Shown: positions 16,653-25,812 of the stretch, piece by piece
How positions within the stretch are numbered: position 1 is the stretch's first letter
Layout of the letters: each line of letters opens with the position of its first letter
NCBI RefSeq assembly: GCF_030005555.1
Contig: NZ_JASCQG010000006.1
Span: 106,063-170,062, forward strand
Length of the DNA stretch: 64,000 nucleotides
Direction of reading: 5' to 3'
From: Empedobacter sedimenti
GTDB lineage: Bacteria; Bacteroidota; Bacteroidia; Flavobacteriales; Weeksellaceae
The notes under the pieces: model-generated
What the model was told of the DNA's origin: nothing
The model's input: the letters and a program-made list of their open reading frames with translations, nothing else
Database searches by the model: none
Program-made: the position numbers and the translations under genes

Positions 16653-17351
16653 ATGAGCTCGTACGAATATTATAACTTTCCTATTCAGTTAGTAAATGGA
16701 TTTTTAGATGATTCTAAAAAAACATTAATTGATATTTCACATTATTGTATTTATAGGGTTTTTATTGATAATTTCGAGAAATATTCGGGTTCTTTTACGG
16801 GATATCAAAAAGCTTGTGATGATTTTGGAATTGAATTTAAGAATGTTGCTGCAGCTTATCAAAATGGAAAAGACTTGTATGAAGCGACTATAGATAAGAG
16901 TCCAATGGTTGGTATGACTTCTGAAATGTATTGGGACTATATGACGAATGAGAAATCTGAGTTTGAGAAAGTTTTACTACTTGGAGATCTTGCTTTCAAA
17001 AGTATTTTAGGGGCTAAATCATATATTAAATTAGATAATAAATACTGGTTTAGTAGAATGAATGGATCTGCTAAATCAATTTTAAAAGATGAACTTTCTC
17101 CAAAATTACAGCGTTATTTGAATGAATATCAAACAAAGAAAATCAAAAATCAGTTAATTGCAAATTGGGGTTTAGCTTCATATTCACGATATAACAGAGG
17201 TTTTTATGTTAGTTATAAAATGTCACTTGATGATTTAGCCTATCACGCAGAGAAAATAAGAAAATCTACCCAAGATAAAAAGATTAAGAATGATGTAAAG
17301 TCTGCTCATGAAAAAGCCCTGGAACGTTTAGCTAACGAGAATACAAAATAA
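16653..17351 (+). CDS. Unknown 232-residue protein outside the island's right end
   Basis: A soluble, tyrosine- and lysine-rich protein (MSSYEYYNFP start) without a signal peptide, membrane segment or motif I recognise. The C-terminal 45 residues are strongly charged and helical. It lies 144 bp past the right attachment repeat and converges with the polysaccharide export operon, sharing a bidirectional terminator. Low GC and lack of a recognisable family suggest accessory DNA, possibly a remnant of an older insertion, but nothing shows this directly. The ATG at 16653 is the first in the frame, and the upstream 100 bp is AT-rich with room for a promoter. Confidence 0.75.
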   Translation: MSSYEYYNFPIQLVNGFLDDSKKTLIDISHYCIYRVFIDNFEKYSGSFTGYQKACDDFGIEFKNVAAAYQNGKDLYEATIDKSPMVGMTSEMYWDYMTNEKSEFEKVLLLGDLAFKSILGAKSYIKLDNKYWFSRMNGSAKSILKDELSPKLQRYLNEYQTKKIKNQLIANWGLASYSRYNRGFYVSYKMSLDDLAYHAEKIRKSTQDKKIKNDVKSAHEKALERLANENTK

Positions 17352-17373
17352 AATTTATACATTTTCATATTAT

Positions 17374-17407
17374 AAAAAAACCTGAAGTTAACTTCAGGTT
17401 TTTTTAT
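17374..17407. terminator. Bidirectional terminator between the unknown gene and wzc
   Basis: AAACCTGAAGTT and AACTTCAGGTTT form a perfect 24-bp palindrome flanked by A and T tracts, so it can end transcription from both sides. Confidence 0.85.
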
Positions 17408-17414
17408 ATAATAA

Positions 17415-19796
17415 TTATTTTCTTTTGAATAAGTTCTTGAAGAATCCTCCAGAATTAAGGTTGTCACCATATCCATATCCGTATCCATATCCGTATCCAT
17501 AACCTTTAGAGAAATCAACATCATTGATAACCATAGCCATGTTTTTAAGACGATCTTCACGATATAAATCTTTTGGAATAGCTAACATACGTTTATCTAA
17601 ATAATTAGCGCGTACAACGTACATTGTAATATCTGCTTCATTAGCTATTAATAAAGTATCTGTAACTAAACTAACAGGAGCTGTATCAACAATGACATAA
17701 TCATAATGTTCTTTACCATAAGCAATAATATCTTCGAAACGACCATTCATCAATAATTCTGATGGATTAGGGGCTATTTGTCCAGAATAAATTACATCAA
17801 ATTTATAATGAGCAGGTTTCTTGATGATAATATTATCTATTGATACATCCTGAGAGATTAAATACTCTGTTACACCATATTTATTAATATACTGATCTGT
17901 AATTCCTAAATAATCTAAAACCTTTGGACTACGAATATCAGCACCAATTAATAAAACTGATTTACCTGACATTGTAAGAATCTGCGCAAGATTTGTTGAA
18001 ATAAATGACTTTCCTTCACCACTTGTTGTAGATGTAATATAAATACATTGAGGATCAGTTGAATTTTTTAATAAGAAATTGACATTTGTTCTTAAAATAC
18101 GGAATGCCTCAGCAGCACTAGAGTTATCATTGTTTTCTAAAATCGTAATATTACTTTTAGGAACTTGACCAGCAATAGGAGCACCAACAATATCTTCTAC
18201 TTCTTCTTTAGAATTAACCGTATTATTTAATAACTTATAAATATAAATACAAACAAAAGGAATAACGAAACCTAAAACCAAGGCTCCTAAGAAAATAATA
18301 CTCTTTTTAGGGGATACGGGTACTTTTTCATCATAAGCATAATCAATTACCTTAATATTCTCAGGTGTTGCAGCAGATTTTATTTCATTTTCTTCACGTT
18401 TTTGTAATAAGAAAAGGTATAACGCTTCTACAATTTGTTGTTGACGAGAAATGTCTCTGAAACCACGCTCTTGACTTGGTACTTTTTGAATTTTTCCAGC
18501 AATTTGATTTTGTTTTCCCTGAATTGTACTTAAAATAGTTTGCGTATTGTTTCTATATAGTCTTAAACTATTTTTTAAATTTCTTTTTACATCACTAATC
18601 TGTTCCTGTAATTTGATTACGTTTGGATGTTCATTTGTTACAGACTTTAACATATCTTCTTTAGCAAGAACTAATTCATTATATGAAGCAATTTCAGAAG
18701 AAATAGATTTATCTTCTAAACCAATATTAGAAGGTAATAAATCTGTACGAGATGTATTAAGCGCTCCATTCATGTAATCGACAAGCTGTAATTGTGTAGA
18801 AGCATCTAATAATTTCTTTTCATTATCAGCTGCACTTTCTAAGAAAATATTAGCTTCAGAAGTAACATCTGTAATATTATTACTTTGTTTAAATTGTTCT
18901 AATTGCTTATCAACGCCATGTAAATCTCCACTAACAATAGCTAATCGAGAATCAATAAATTTTGATGTTGCTTCAGTTAATTTCTTATTATCACCAACAA
19001 TATCTTTGTTGTAATTAATAATTAAATCATTAATTACTTTTTTTGAAATTTCAGGAACTGGACCAACTAACGAAAAATTAATGATTTTTGAACTTTTTTC
19101 ACTATTAGGAGAAATTGAAAGTTTCTTTTGATAGTTACCAACTACTTTGTCAATAGAACTTAAATTAATTACATATTCATTACCAATTGATTTTGTTAGA
19201 TTATTGTTAGGACTAATAACAAAACTTCCTATTTTGTCATTAATTTTTTGACCAAATGAATATTCTTTTTCTGAAGAAGTTGTTTTATTTGTTAAAATAA
19301 ACTTTGTCGCTGATTTTATTTGTACAATAAATTGAGCTTTTAAGTCCTCCTTAACTTTATCTGATTCGTTAAGAAAAATAATTTTAATAGGAGATTTTTC
19401 GTGCGTTAATTCAATTTCAGCAACACGTCCTTTACTAAAGTATTGAATGTTTAGATTATTCTCTTCTACAACTTTGGTAAGTAGACGTTTTGATTTTAAC
19501 ACATCAATTTGATCGCCTACTTCTGCATTTCCACCAGAGCCACCCCCAAGCATTGCTTGGTCCATTAGTCCAGCTAGTTCACCTGTTGCAGATTCTTTTT
19601 CATTTAATAAAATTTTTGCAGATACTTGATATTGCTTTTGTGCATATTTTACGTAAACAAATGCGATAATTAAGGATACAAAAATTCCCAAAACAAACCA
19701 TTTCCAATAATATAAATATTGTTCAAGTATTGCTCTGATATTAATCGTTTCTTCAGTTTCGTCAAACTGATTGTTGTCAAACTTATTCTTACTCAT
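17415..19796 (-). CDS. wzc: Polysaccharide co-polymerase / BY-type tyrosine kinase (Wzc-like)
   Basis: An inner-membrane protein controlling export and chain length of capsule or exopolysaccharide. In 793 residues, an N-terminal Wzz-type domain starts with a membrane helix (~33-52), a long periplasmic coiled-coil part follows, and a second helix is near 500-520. The C-terminal kinase has Walker A TSGEGKSF, Walker A' IGADIRSPK and Walker B YVIVDTAPV. The tail carries the expected tyrosine cluster as GYGYGYGYGYGYG (six Tyr), encoded by near-perfect hexanucleotide repeats. It is 2 bp downstream of wza and ends the operon at a terminator, so no glycosyltransferase genes follow. Confidence 0.95.
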   Translation of the reverse strand: MSKNKFDNNQFDETEETINIRAILEQYLYYWKWFVLGIFVSLIIAFVYVKYAQKQYQVSAKILLNEKESATGELAGLMDQAMLGGGSGGNAEVGDQIDVLKSKRLLTKVVEENNLNIQYFSKGRVAEIELTHEKSPIKIIFLNESDKVKEDLKAQFIVQIKSATKFILTNKTTSSEKEYSFGQKINDKIGSFVISPNNNLTKSIGNEYVINLSSIDKVVGNYQKKLSISPNSEKSSKIINFSLVGPVPEISKKVINDLIINYNKDIVGDNKKLTEATSKFIDSRLAIVSGDLHGVDKQLEQFKQSNNITDVTSEANIFLESAADNEKKLLDASTQLQLVDYMNGALNTSRTDLLPSNIGLEDKSISSEIASYNELVLAKEDMLKSVTNEHPNVIKLQEQISDVKRNLKNSLRLYRNNTQTILSTIQGKQNQIAGKIQKVPSQERGFRDISRQQQIVEALYLFLLQKREENEIKSAATPENIKVIDYAYDEKVPVSPKKSIIFLGALVLGFVIPFVCIYIYKLLNNTVNSKEEVEDIVGAPIAGQVPKSNITILENNDNSSAAEAFRILRTNVNFLLKNSTDPQCIYITSTTSGEGKSFISTNLAQILTMSGKSVLLIGADIRSPKVLDYLGITDQYINKYGVTEYLISQDVSIDNIIIKKPAHYKFDVIYSGQIAPNPSELLMNGRFEDIIAYGKEHYDYVIVDTAPVSLVTDTLLIANEADITMYVVRANYLDKRMLAIPKDLYREDRLKNMAMVINDVDFSKGYGYGYGYGYGYGDNLNSGGFFKNLFKRK
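17467..17504 (-). repeat. Hexanucleotide tandem repeat coding the Wzc tyrosine tail
   Basis: On the coding strand the units GGATAC and GGATAT alternate for about six copies, giving repeated Gly-Tyr. Any gain or loss of units stays in frame and changes the number of phosphorylatable tyrosines. Confidence 0.85.
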
Positions 19797-19798
19797 TT

Positions 19799-20560
19799 TT
19801 ATTTAGCTATAACAGAAATAACAGAAATAATAACACCAGCTACAGAAATCCACAATGAATAGTTTGGTGTGAATTTAGAAGCTGATATTTTTGCATTATT
19901 TGGCTCAACATATACAACGTCATTTTGAGCTAAATAATATACAGGAGAGTTTAATATTTCTTTTGAAGTTAAATCGACATTATAAGTTTGTTTCTGTCCA
20001 TTTTGTTCACGAATTACCATTACATTACTTCTTACACCATTTATAGTTAAATCACCTGCCATCCCTAATGCATCTAATATTGAAATTCTTTCATTTGGAA
20101 TAGTAAAGTTTCCAGGTTTTGCGACTTCACCTAAAACACTAATTCTAAAATTAGTATAATTAATGTTTACACCAGGGTTTACAATATATTTTGAAAGTTT
20201 TATCTTTAGCTCATTTTCAGCTTCAGTACGTGTAAGTCCACCTACTTTTACTTGACCTAAAATAGGATAATTGATAAATCCATTTTCATCAACAGTATAC
20301 ACTTTTGCATAAGGACTATTTGGTACACTTGAGTTTAATTGATACACACTTTGTTGATTAAAAGGTTCCGTTGCTTTCATATCTGCTGCACTTATGCTTA
20401 TCGCCAACATATCTGATGATTGTATTTTTGGGATATATTCTTCGTATTTTGTAAAAGAATTTTGTTCACCTTGAAAATAAACTAATTCTTTTCTAGATGC
20501 ACATGAGGTAATGATCAGTAATGTAAAGATCAATAAAAATTTTGAAATTTTATTTTTCAT
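19799..20560 (-). CDS. wza: Polysaccharide export outer-membrane lipoprotein (Wza-like)
   Basis: Forms or contributes to the outer-membrane export channel for capsule or exopolysaccharide. In 253 residues, a lipoprotein signal peptide ends at the lipobox ITSC (Cys20), a poly_export domain follows (DMLAISISA onward), then an SLBB-type domain (FRISVLGEVAKPGNFTIP). A C-terminal hydrophobic helix (WISVAGVIISVISVIA) spans the outer membrane, as usual in Bacteroidota Wza. The start overlaps the end of pglF by 11 bp and the stop is 2 bp from wzc, so all three are one transcription unit. Confidence 0.94.
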   Translation of the reverse strand: MKNKISKFLLIFTLLIITSCASRKELVYFQGEQNSFTKYEEYIPKIQSSDMLAISISAADMKATEPFNQQSVYQLNSSVPNSPYAKVYTVDENGFINYPILGQVKVGGLTRTEAENELKIKLSKYIVNPGVNINYTNFRISVLGEVAKPGNFTIPNERISILDALGMAGDLTINGVRSNVMVIREQNGQKQTYNVDLTSKEILNSPVYYLAQNDVVYVEPNNAKISASKFTPNYSLWISVAGVIISVISVIAK

Positions 20561-22490
20561 AAATTAAGCTATCAAGTTTTTCAAATTCTGAGTTCTGAGA
20601 TTTAAATTCAGGGACGATTTCTTTAATTTTAGCGACTAAATTCATAATTTGTTCATGCTTTTCAATATTAGCAGATTCGTAACAAAGTTCTTCAATAAGA
20701 ATCTTATTATTTTGACATTTGCTTGTACTAACTTTTGCAATCATAATTTTTTCATGATGAGTTTTCATTGTATTCTCATCATTTGCTAACAATTCTTCAA
20801 AGATTTTCTCTCCCGGACGCAAACCTACGATTTTTATATCAATTTCTTCAGGGTATTTAAATCCACTTAATCGAATCATACGTTTTGCTAAATCAATTAT
20901 TTTCATAGATTCGCCCATGTCAAATACAAAAATCTCGCCACCTTTTCCCATAATTGCAGCTTCTAAAACTAACTGACAAGCTTCTGGAATTGTCATAAAA
21001 TAGCGTGTAATATCAGGATGAGTTACTGTTAAAGGTCCTCCACCTTCTAATTGGCGTTTAAATAGAGGAATCACTGAGCCATTTGAACCTAATACATTAC
21101 CGAATCTGGTAACGATAAAATTGGTTTTCGAATTCTCATGTAGACAGTTTACATAAATCTCGGCAACTCGTTTTGTAGCACCCATGACATTTGTTGGATT
21201 TACGGCTTTATCTGTAGAAACCATTACAAATTTTTCAGCATTATACTTATCTGCTAAATCTGCAATAATTTTTGTTCCATAAATGTTGGTGTTAATTGCT
21301 TCGTAAGGAAATTTTTCCATTAAGGGCACATGCTTGTATGCGGCTGCATGGAAAATAATTTGAGGAAGATATTTTGCGAATAAACTATTCATACGTTTGT
21401 AGTCTTTTACACTAGAAACGATGTATTGAATTCGATTTAGTTTATCTTCTGATAATTGATTTTTAAGTACTTGTTGCAAATCATAAAGAGCAGATTCTGC
21501 TTGATCAATAAGAGTTAATTGCTCAAAATCCATCATTGCAATCTGTCTAGAAATTTCACTACCAATAGAACCTGCAGCCCCTGTAACTAAAACTTTTTTA
21601 CCAGAAATGCTTTGATTAATTATGGGATTGTTCAATTTAATAGATTCTCTTCCTAATAAATCCTCAATTTTTAATTGAGTAATTTGATTTGATTTGTATG
21701 TTCCATCAATATATTTAGATATAGGAGGAATAATTTTTATGCTAACAGGAAGTTCTTCGAGTGTTTTCGAAATGTTTAATAATCGATTTGTACTAACACT
21801 TTGAATTGAAATAATAATTTCAGTAACACCACTTTTATCAATAAAATGTTCTGTAATATCACTAATTGGATAGATTTTTATTCCATCAACTATTTTACCA
21901 ACTTTGTTATTGTTATCATCAATAAAACCTAAAACTTTATAATTTGATTGAGTGTCATTTTGTAGAATATTTCGTGTAATATAGCCAGAATCACCAGCTC
22001 CATAAATCAATACTTTTTTGATCACACTACTTCTCGAAAAGTAATATTCGTAAATCCACTTGTAATATAATCGAGCAACAACCATAGTGATTGTAGTGAT
22101 AAGTAAATGAACAAATATGACAGAATAAGACATTCTGAAAATCATCGAAATACTGTTTGTTTCAGTAGTGTCTTTTTCAATGAATTGTCGGAATATAAAA
22201 GAGACAAAAAATAGTACTAAGAAGGCTGTTGTATTCGAAATAAAGACGTTTTCAGCATCTTTTAATCCAGTTTTTTTAACAATACCTTTGTAAGTCTTGA
22301 AGTACAAGAAACACGCAAGGTATATTGCTGTAATAATAGGTAGTTTGAATACTAATTTTTCAATACTAAACGTATTTAAAAAACTATTCAAAATAAAATT
22401 ACTCACAATATAACTAACAAAAACGATAAGTATATCTATAATTAATACTACCCATCTAGGAGCATTAAAATGTTGGTTAAAGGGGTTCAA
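20550..22490 (-). CDS. Nucleotide-sugar 4,6-dehydratase, membrane-bound (PglF/CapD/WbpM type)
   Basis: Makes UDP-linked 4-keto-6-deoxy sugars for surface polysaccharide at the inner membrane. The 646 residues begin with four hydrophobic helices (~15-130), then a first Rossmann-like domain (KKVLIYGAGDSG near 175), then the catalytic short-chain dehydrogenase domain from about 298 (VLVTGAAGSIGSEI NAD-binding motif). The block STDKAVNPTNVMGATKR is the catalytic region, with the Met in place of the usual Tyr that marks this family. It is the first gene of the export operon and overlaps wza. Substrate specificity cannot be read from the sequence. Confidence 0.93.
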   Translation of the reverse strand: MNPFNQHFNAPRWVVLIIDILIVFVSYIVSNFILNSFLNTFSIEKLVFKLPIITAIYLACFLYFKTYKGIVKKTGLKDAENVFISNTTAFLVLFFVSFIFRQFIEKDTTETNSISMIFRMSYSVIFVHLLITTITMVVARLYYKWIYEYYFSRSSVIKKVLIYGAGDSGYITRNILQNDTQSNYKVLGFIDDNNNKVGKIVDGIKIYPISDITEHFIDKSGVTEIIISIQSVSTNRLLNISKTLEELPVSIKIIPPISKYIDGTYKSNQITQLKIEDLLGRESIKLNNPIINQSISGKKVLVTGAAGSIGSEISRQIAMMDFEQLTLIDQAESALYDLQQVLKNQLSEDKLNRIQYIVSSVKDYKRMNSLFAKYLPQIIFHAAAYKHVPLMEKFPYEAINTNIYGTKIIADLADKYNAEKFVMVSTDKAVNPTNVMGATKRVAEIYVNCLHENSKTNFIVTRFGNVLGSNGSVIPLFKRQLEGGGPLTVTHPDITRYFMTIPEACQLVLEAAIMGKGGEIFVFDMGESMKIIDLAKRMIRLSGFKYPEEIDIKIVGLRPGEKIFEELLANDENTMKTHHEKIMIAKVSTSKCQNNKILIEELCYESANIEKHEQIMNLVAKIKEIVPEFKSQNSEFEKLDSLIYEK

Positions 22491-22523
22491 ATTCTATAGT
22501 ATTTTAAGTGGAAGTAAATATAA

Positions 22524-22566
22524 AAAAAAAACAGGAATGTTTATCATAAAAGATAACATTCCTGTT
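22524..22566 (-). terminator. Terminator of the OmpA-like gene
   Basis: On the minus strand AACAGGAATGTT and an imperfect AACATTCCTGTT arm form a long stem followed by nine Ts. It separates the OmpA-like gene from the pglF operon. Confidence 0.85.
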
Positions 22567-22587
22567 TAAATTTTCAATATTTAAAGG

Positions 22588-23880
22588 TTATTTTACACGG
22601 AAAACAACTCTTCTTGCTAATTGATGAGAAGAAACTTGAGAATTTTTGAATTCTTTATCTTCACCTTCAGCAACTGTAGTTAATTGAGAAGCGTTTGCTC
22701 CTTGGCTAACTAAGATAGCTTTTACATTTTCTGCTCTTCTACGAGATAAATCTTTGTTGAAAGCATCACCTCCAACTGGATCAGCAAATCCTAAGATATC
22801 GATTTGAGCATTTGGTTTAGCTTTTAAGTACTCAGATACAAATTTGATACCACCTACTGATTGTTGGTATGGTTTGTCAGAATTGTAATCAAAGTATACA
22901 TTGATAATACCAGAGTTGATCATTTGCTCTAAGAAATCAGCATCGTTAACGATTGTTGTATTTCCTCCTGCATTTTGTTTGATGTACTCTTCGATGTTAT
23001 CAGGAATTCCGTTTCCGTTGTGGTCAATTGTAACACCTTTAGTATCAACAACTGCTCCTGGAGCTGAATCTGGCTCTTGATCTAAGTAATCAGCAACACC
23101 ATCAGCATCAGTATCTTTTAACATTTGTTCGATATTAGAGATACGATCTTCTAAGTCAGAACGAGTTGGTTCGTAAACCCAGTCAGCATGTTTTTCATTT
23201 TTACCTAAGTAAAATGTTAAACCTAAAGTAGCATTCCAAATTTCACCTCCAAATCCTGAACCTGAAGTATTAGATGTTCCATCAAAAGTTACATTTTGAC
23301 GAATATTTCTAACGTAAGATACATCTCCTGTTAAAACAACACGATCAGTTAATCTTAATTGTGGAGTTAAACCAACCATTACGTTTGCCATGTTATCATT
23401 GTCATCAATGATTTTACCGCTAACACCGTCAGTTTTGTCATTATTCATGATAGAAATACCAGCACCACCATGAGCTAATAATCCAATTCTGTTAGTCCAA
23501 GTTTCAAAGTTTAAAACACGTCCAACATTAACAACACCTTGTAAATCTACACGGTAGTAGTTTGAACGAAAACGAGCTACTCCTTCACCTTCTTTGATTC
23601 TATCGTAAGCACCGTCTAATTTTAAACCAAATTTGTTGTTAAACATGTAACGTACTCCAAAATCAGCGTGGAAGAAACTTGGTGTTTCTGAATAATAACC
23701 AGGAGCAAAAGCTTTTCTAGCTTTTACAGCACCTCCATTCGCTTCAATAGACCATTTGTTAAATGAATTACTGCTTGTTTCAGTACCAACACTTTCAATG
23801 CTAGTTGCTTGAATTGAATCTTGCGCTTGAGCGAAAATTCCTAAACCAATAACACTTAATAAGTATGAAATCTTTTTCAT
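22588..23880 (-). CDS. OmpA-family outer-membrane protein with C-terminal peptidoglycan-binding domain
   Basis: A 430-residue envelope protein linking outer membrane and cell wall. A Sec signal peptide (MKKISYLLSVIGLGIFAQAQ) is followed by an N-terminal beta-barrel of about 200 residues. Next is a calcium-binding linker of thrombospondin type 3 style (DTDADGVADYLDQ, DHNGNGIPD), then an OmpA-like domain from about 318 (NVYFDYNSDKPY, DILGFADPVGG, LSRRRAENVKAIL) with the conserved Asp and Arg used to bind diaminopimelate. This is the common abundant OmpA of flavobacteria. A TAATTTTG -7 element lies just upstream and a strong terminator follows, so it is transcribed alone. Confidence 0.94.
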   Translation of the reverse strand: MKKISYLLSVIGLGIFAQAQDSIQATSIESVGTETSSNSFNKWSIEANGGAVKARKAFAPGYYSETPSFFHADFGVRYMFNNKFGLKLDGAYDRIKEGEGVARFRSNYYRVDLQGVVNVGRVLNFETWTNRIGLLAHGGAGISIMNNDKTDGVSGKIIDDNDNMANVMVGLTPQLRLTDRVVLTGDVSYVRNIRQNVTFDGTSNTSGSGFGGEIWNATLGLTFYLGKNEKHADWVYEPTRSDLEDRISNIEQMLKDTDADGVADYLDQEPDSAPGAVVDTKGVTIDHNGNGIPDNIEEYIKQNAGGNTTIVNDADFLEQMINSGIINVYFDYNSDKPYQQSVGGIKFVSEYLKAKPNAQIDILGFADPVGGDAFNKDLSRRRAENVKAILVSQGANASQLTTVAEGEDKEFKNSQVSSHQLARRVVFRVK

Positions 23881-23896
23881 AAGGATATATTTTTTG

Positions 23897-23904
23897 CAAA
23901 ATTA
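23897..23904 (-). promoter_or_regulatory. Promoter -7 element of the OmpA-like gene
   Basis: On the minus strand this reads TAATTTTG, matching the Bacteroidota TAnnTTTG consensus, 16 bp before the start codon. A clear -33 TTTG is not visible. Confidence 0.55.
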
Positions 23905-24073
23905 AATTATAATTAACTAATACTTTGATATTAAACTGTTAAAAAACGTTTAAATGTAATAAAAGTCATGTTTTATTAAAAACATCAATATCAAATTTGT
24001 GCAGAACTCTTTTCAATTATTGTGCCGAAAATTATTTTATATTTTTTTTATACTTTATTCAATACATTTAAAT

Positions 24074-24081
24074 TATTTTTG
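24074..24081 (+). promoter_or_regulatory. Promoter -7 element of prs
   Basis: TATTTTTG matches TAnnTTTG and lies 24 bp before the chosen prs ATG. It also argues against the upstream GTG at 24022 as the start. Confidence 0.55.
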
Positions 24082-24105
24082 CACAAATATTTCCCAAACA
24101 AAACA

Positions 24106-25041
24106 ATGGAACAATCTGCATTTCTTTTTTCAACTAGAGGATCGGTTGATTTAGCAACAAAAATTGCTGAACAATATGGTCAAGAACTTGGTAAATCTAA
24201 AATCGTCGAGTTTAGTGATGGCGAATTCGTACCTGCTTTCGAACAACCAATTCGTGGAGCACGCGTTTTCTTAATTGGTTCTACAATGCAACCAAATGAT
24301 AATTTAATGGAATTACTTTTAATGTGTGATGCTGCGAAAAGAGCATCTGCAAAAAGTATTACTGCTGTAATTCCTTATTTTGGTTTTGCTCGTCAAGATC
24401 GTAAAGACGCACCTCGTGTGCCAATCGGAGCTAAATTAGTAGCTAAAATGTTAATGACAGCAGGAGCAACTCGTGTTATGACAATGGATTTACATGCTGA
24501 TCAGATTCAAGGATTTTTTGAAGTTCCTGTGGATCATTTATTTGCTTCAACAATTTTTGTTGAATATATAAAAGGATTAGGTTTAGATAATATTTGTATT
24601 GCATCTCCTGATATGGGTGGAGCAAAACGTGCAAATACTTACGCTAAATACTTAAATGCTGATATTGTAATTTGTCACAAAGAACGTAAAGTTGCAAATC
24701 AAGTAGATAGTATGATGTTAATTGGAGACGTTACAGGTAAAAATGTAATTTTAGTTGATGATATGATTGACACTGCTGGTACTTTGGCTAAAGCTGCAGA
24801 ATTAATTATGTCGAAAGGAGCATTATCTGTACGTGCAATTGCAACTCATGGTGTACTTTCTGGACCTGCATATGAGCGTTTAGAAAACTCTATGTTAGAC
24901 GAAATTGCTGTAACTGATAGTATTCCATTAAAAAATACTTCCGTATCTAAAATAAAAGTATTATCTTGCGCTCCGCTTTTCGCAGATGTTATGCATTTAG
25001 TACATAGCAACAAATCAATTAGTCAACGATTTGTAATTTAA
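24106..25041 (+). CDS. prs: Ribose-phosphate pyrophosphokinase (PRPP synthase)
   Basis: Makes phosphoribosyl pyrophosphate from ribose 5-phosphate and ATP for nucleotide, His and Trp synthesis. From the ATG at 24106 it is 311 residues, the normal class I length, and starts like the family (SAFLFSTRGSVDLATKIA). Motifs: YFGFARQDRKDAPR (ATP/Mg site), MDLHADQIQGFF, and the PRPP-binding loop VLVDDMIDTAGTL. The open frame reaches back to a GTG at 24022, but those 28 residues are hydrophobic non-family sequence and the -7 element lies inside them. It is followed by rplY after 43 bp, a common gene pair. Confidence 0.96.
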   Translation: MEQSAFLFSTRGSVDLATKIAEQYGQELGKSKIVEFSDGEFVPAFEQPIRGARVFLIGSTMQPNDNLMELLLMCDAAKRASAKSITAVIPYFGFARQDRKDAPRVPIGAKLVAKMLMTAGATRVMTMDLHADQIQGFFEVPVDHLFASTIFVEYIKGLGLDNICIASPDMGGAKRANTYAKYLNADIVICHKERKVANQVDSMMLIGDVTGKNVILVDDMIDTAGTLAKAAELIMSKGALSVRAIATHGVLSGPAYERLENSMLDEIAVTDSIPLKNTSVSKIKVLSCAPLFADVMHLVHSNKSISQRFVI

Positions 25042-25084
25042 TAGATTAGCAAAAAAAAAGAACAATTTTTATTAAATATATATT

Positions 25085-25669
25085 ATGAAGTCAATTACAA
25101 TTCAAGGTGTAAAAAGAGAAGACTTAGGTAAAGTGGCAACACGTAACCTTCGTAATGCTGAACAAGTACCTTGCGTGGTTTATGGTTCAGGAGAGCCTAT
25201 CCACTTTTCTGCTGAAGAAAAAGCATTCAAATCATTAGTTTATACTCCAGAAGCTCACACAGCATCTATTGAGTTAGCAGATGGTACTAAAATTGAAGCT
25301 ATTTTACAAGATATTCAATTTCACCCAGTAACAGATAGAATCTTACATATTGATTTTTATCAATTAAGTGCAGACAAAGTTGTTACTATGGAAGTTCCTG
25401 TACGTTTAGTAGGACGCGCTCGTGGTTTGGTTTCAGGAGGGGTTTTACGATTTAACATGCGTAAATTAAAAGTTCGTGCTATTCCAGCAAACTTACCAGA
25501 CGAAATCGAAATCGATATCACACCAATGAGAATTGGTCACAAAATGTATGTTGAATCATTGAAAAATGATAACTATACATTCGCTCATCCAGATAACGCA
25601 GTAGTAGTAGCAATCCGTACTTCTCGTAATGCAGTTAAGGATGCTGATCAAGACGAAGACGAAGAATAA
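25085..25669 (+). CDS. rplY: 50S ribosomal protein L25/CTC
   Basis: Binds 5S rRNA in the large ribosomal subunit. The 194 residues are the long CTC form: an N-terminal L25 domain ([30 protein letters not shown]) and a C-terminal beta domain (residues ~95-180, [27 protein letters not shown]). The acidic tail DQDEDEE is usual in Bacteroidota. It lies directly after prs and before a strong terminator, so the two are probably one operon. Confidence 0.96.
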   Translation: MKSITIQGVKREDLGKVATRNLRNAEQVPCVVYGSGEPIHFSAEEKAFKSLVYTPEAHTASIELADGTKIEAILQDIQFHPVTDRILHIDFYQLSADKVVTMEVPVRLVGRARGLVSGGVLRFNMRKLKVRAIPANLPDEIEIDITPMRIGHKMYVESLKNDNYTFAHPDNAVVVAIRTSRNAVKDADQDEDEE

Positions 25670-25693
25670 GAATTATTTCTTTTCAAATAAGTT

Positions 25694-25729
25694 AAACCAC
25701 TCAAAATTTTTGAGTGGTTTTTTTTTATT
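25694..25729 (+). terminator. Terminator of the prs-rplY operon
   Basis: AAACCACTCAAAA and TTTTTGAGTGGTTT form a long stem followed by nine or more Ts. Confidence 0.9.
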
Positions 25730-25753
25730 TTTAATAAATTTAATATAGATAAA

Positions 25754-25784
25754 TTTGTCCGAATTAAATATTGTCTTATATTTG
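25754..25784 (+). promoter_or_regulatory. Promoter and candidate operator of the Rrf2 gene
   Basis: TTTG at 25754-25757 and TATATTTG at 25777-25784 are 19 bp apart, a full Bacteroidota -33/-7 promoter. Between them is TCCGAATTAAA (25758-25768), which recurs with one change before the next gene at 26286-26296. A repressor bound there would block the promoter. Confidence 0.7.
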
Positions 25785-25812
25785 CCTTATAATTAAAGAG
25801 TAAAGAAATTAG

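Noticed and set aside
17306..17560. Minus-strand frame with an MDTDMDTDMDM repeat
   Set aside because: It is the out-of-frame reading of the hexanucleotide repeat that encodes the Gly-Tyr tail of Wzc.
24022..24105. GTG start giving a longer Prs
   Set aside because: The extension is hydrophobic non-family sequence and contains the -7 promoter element.
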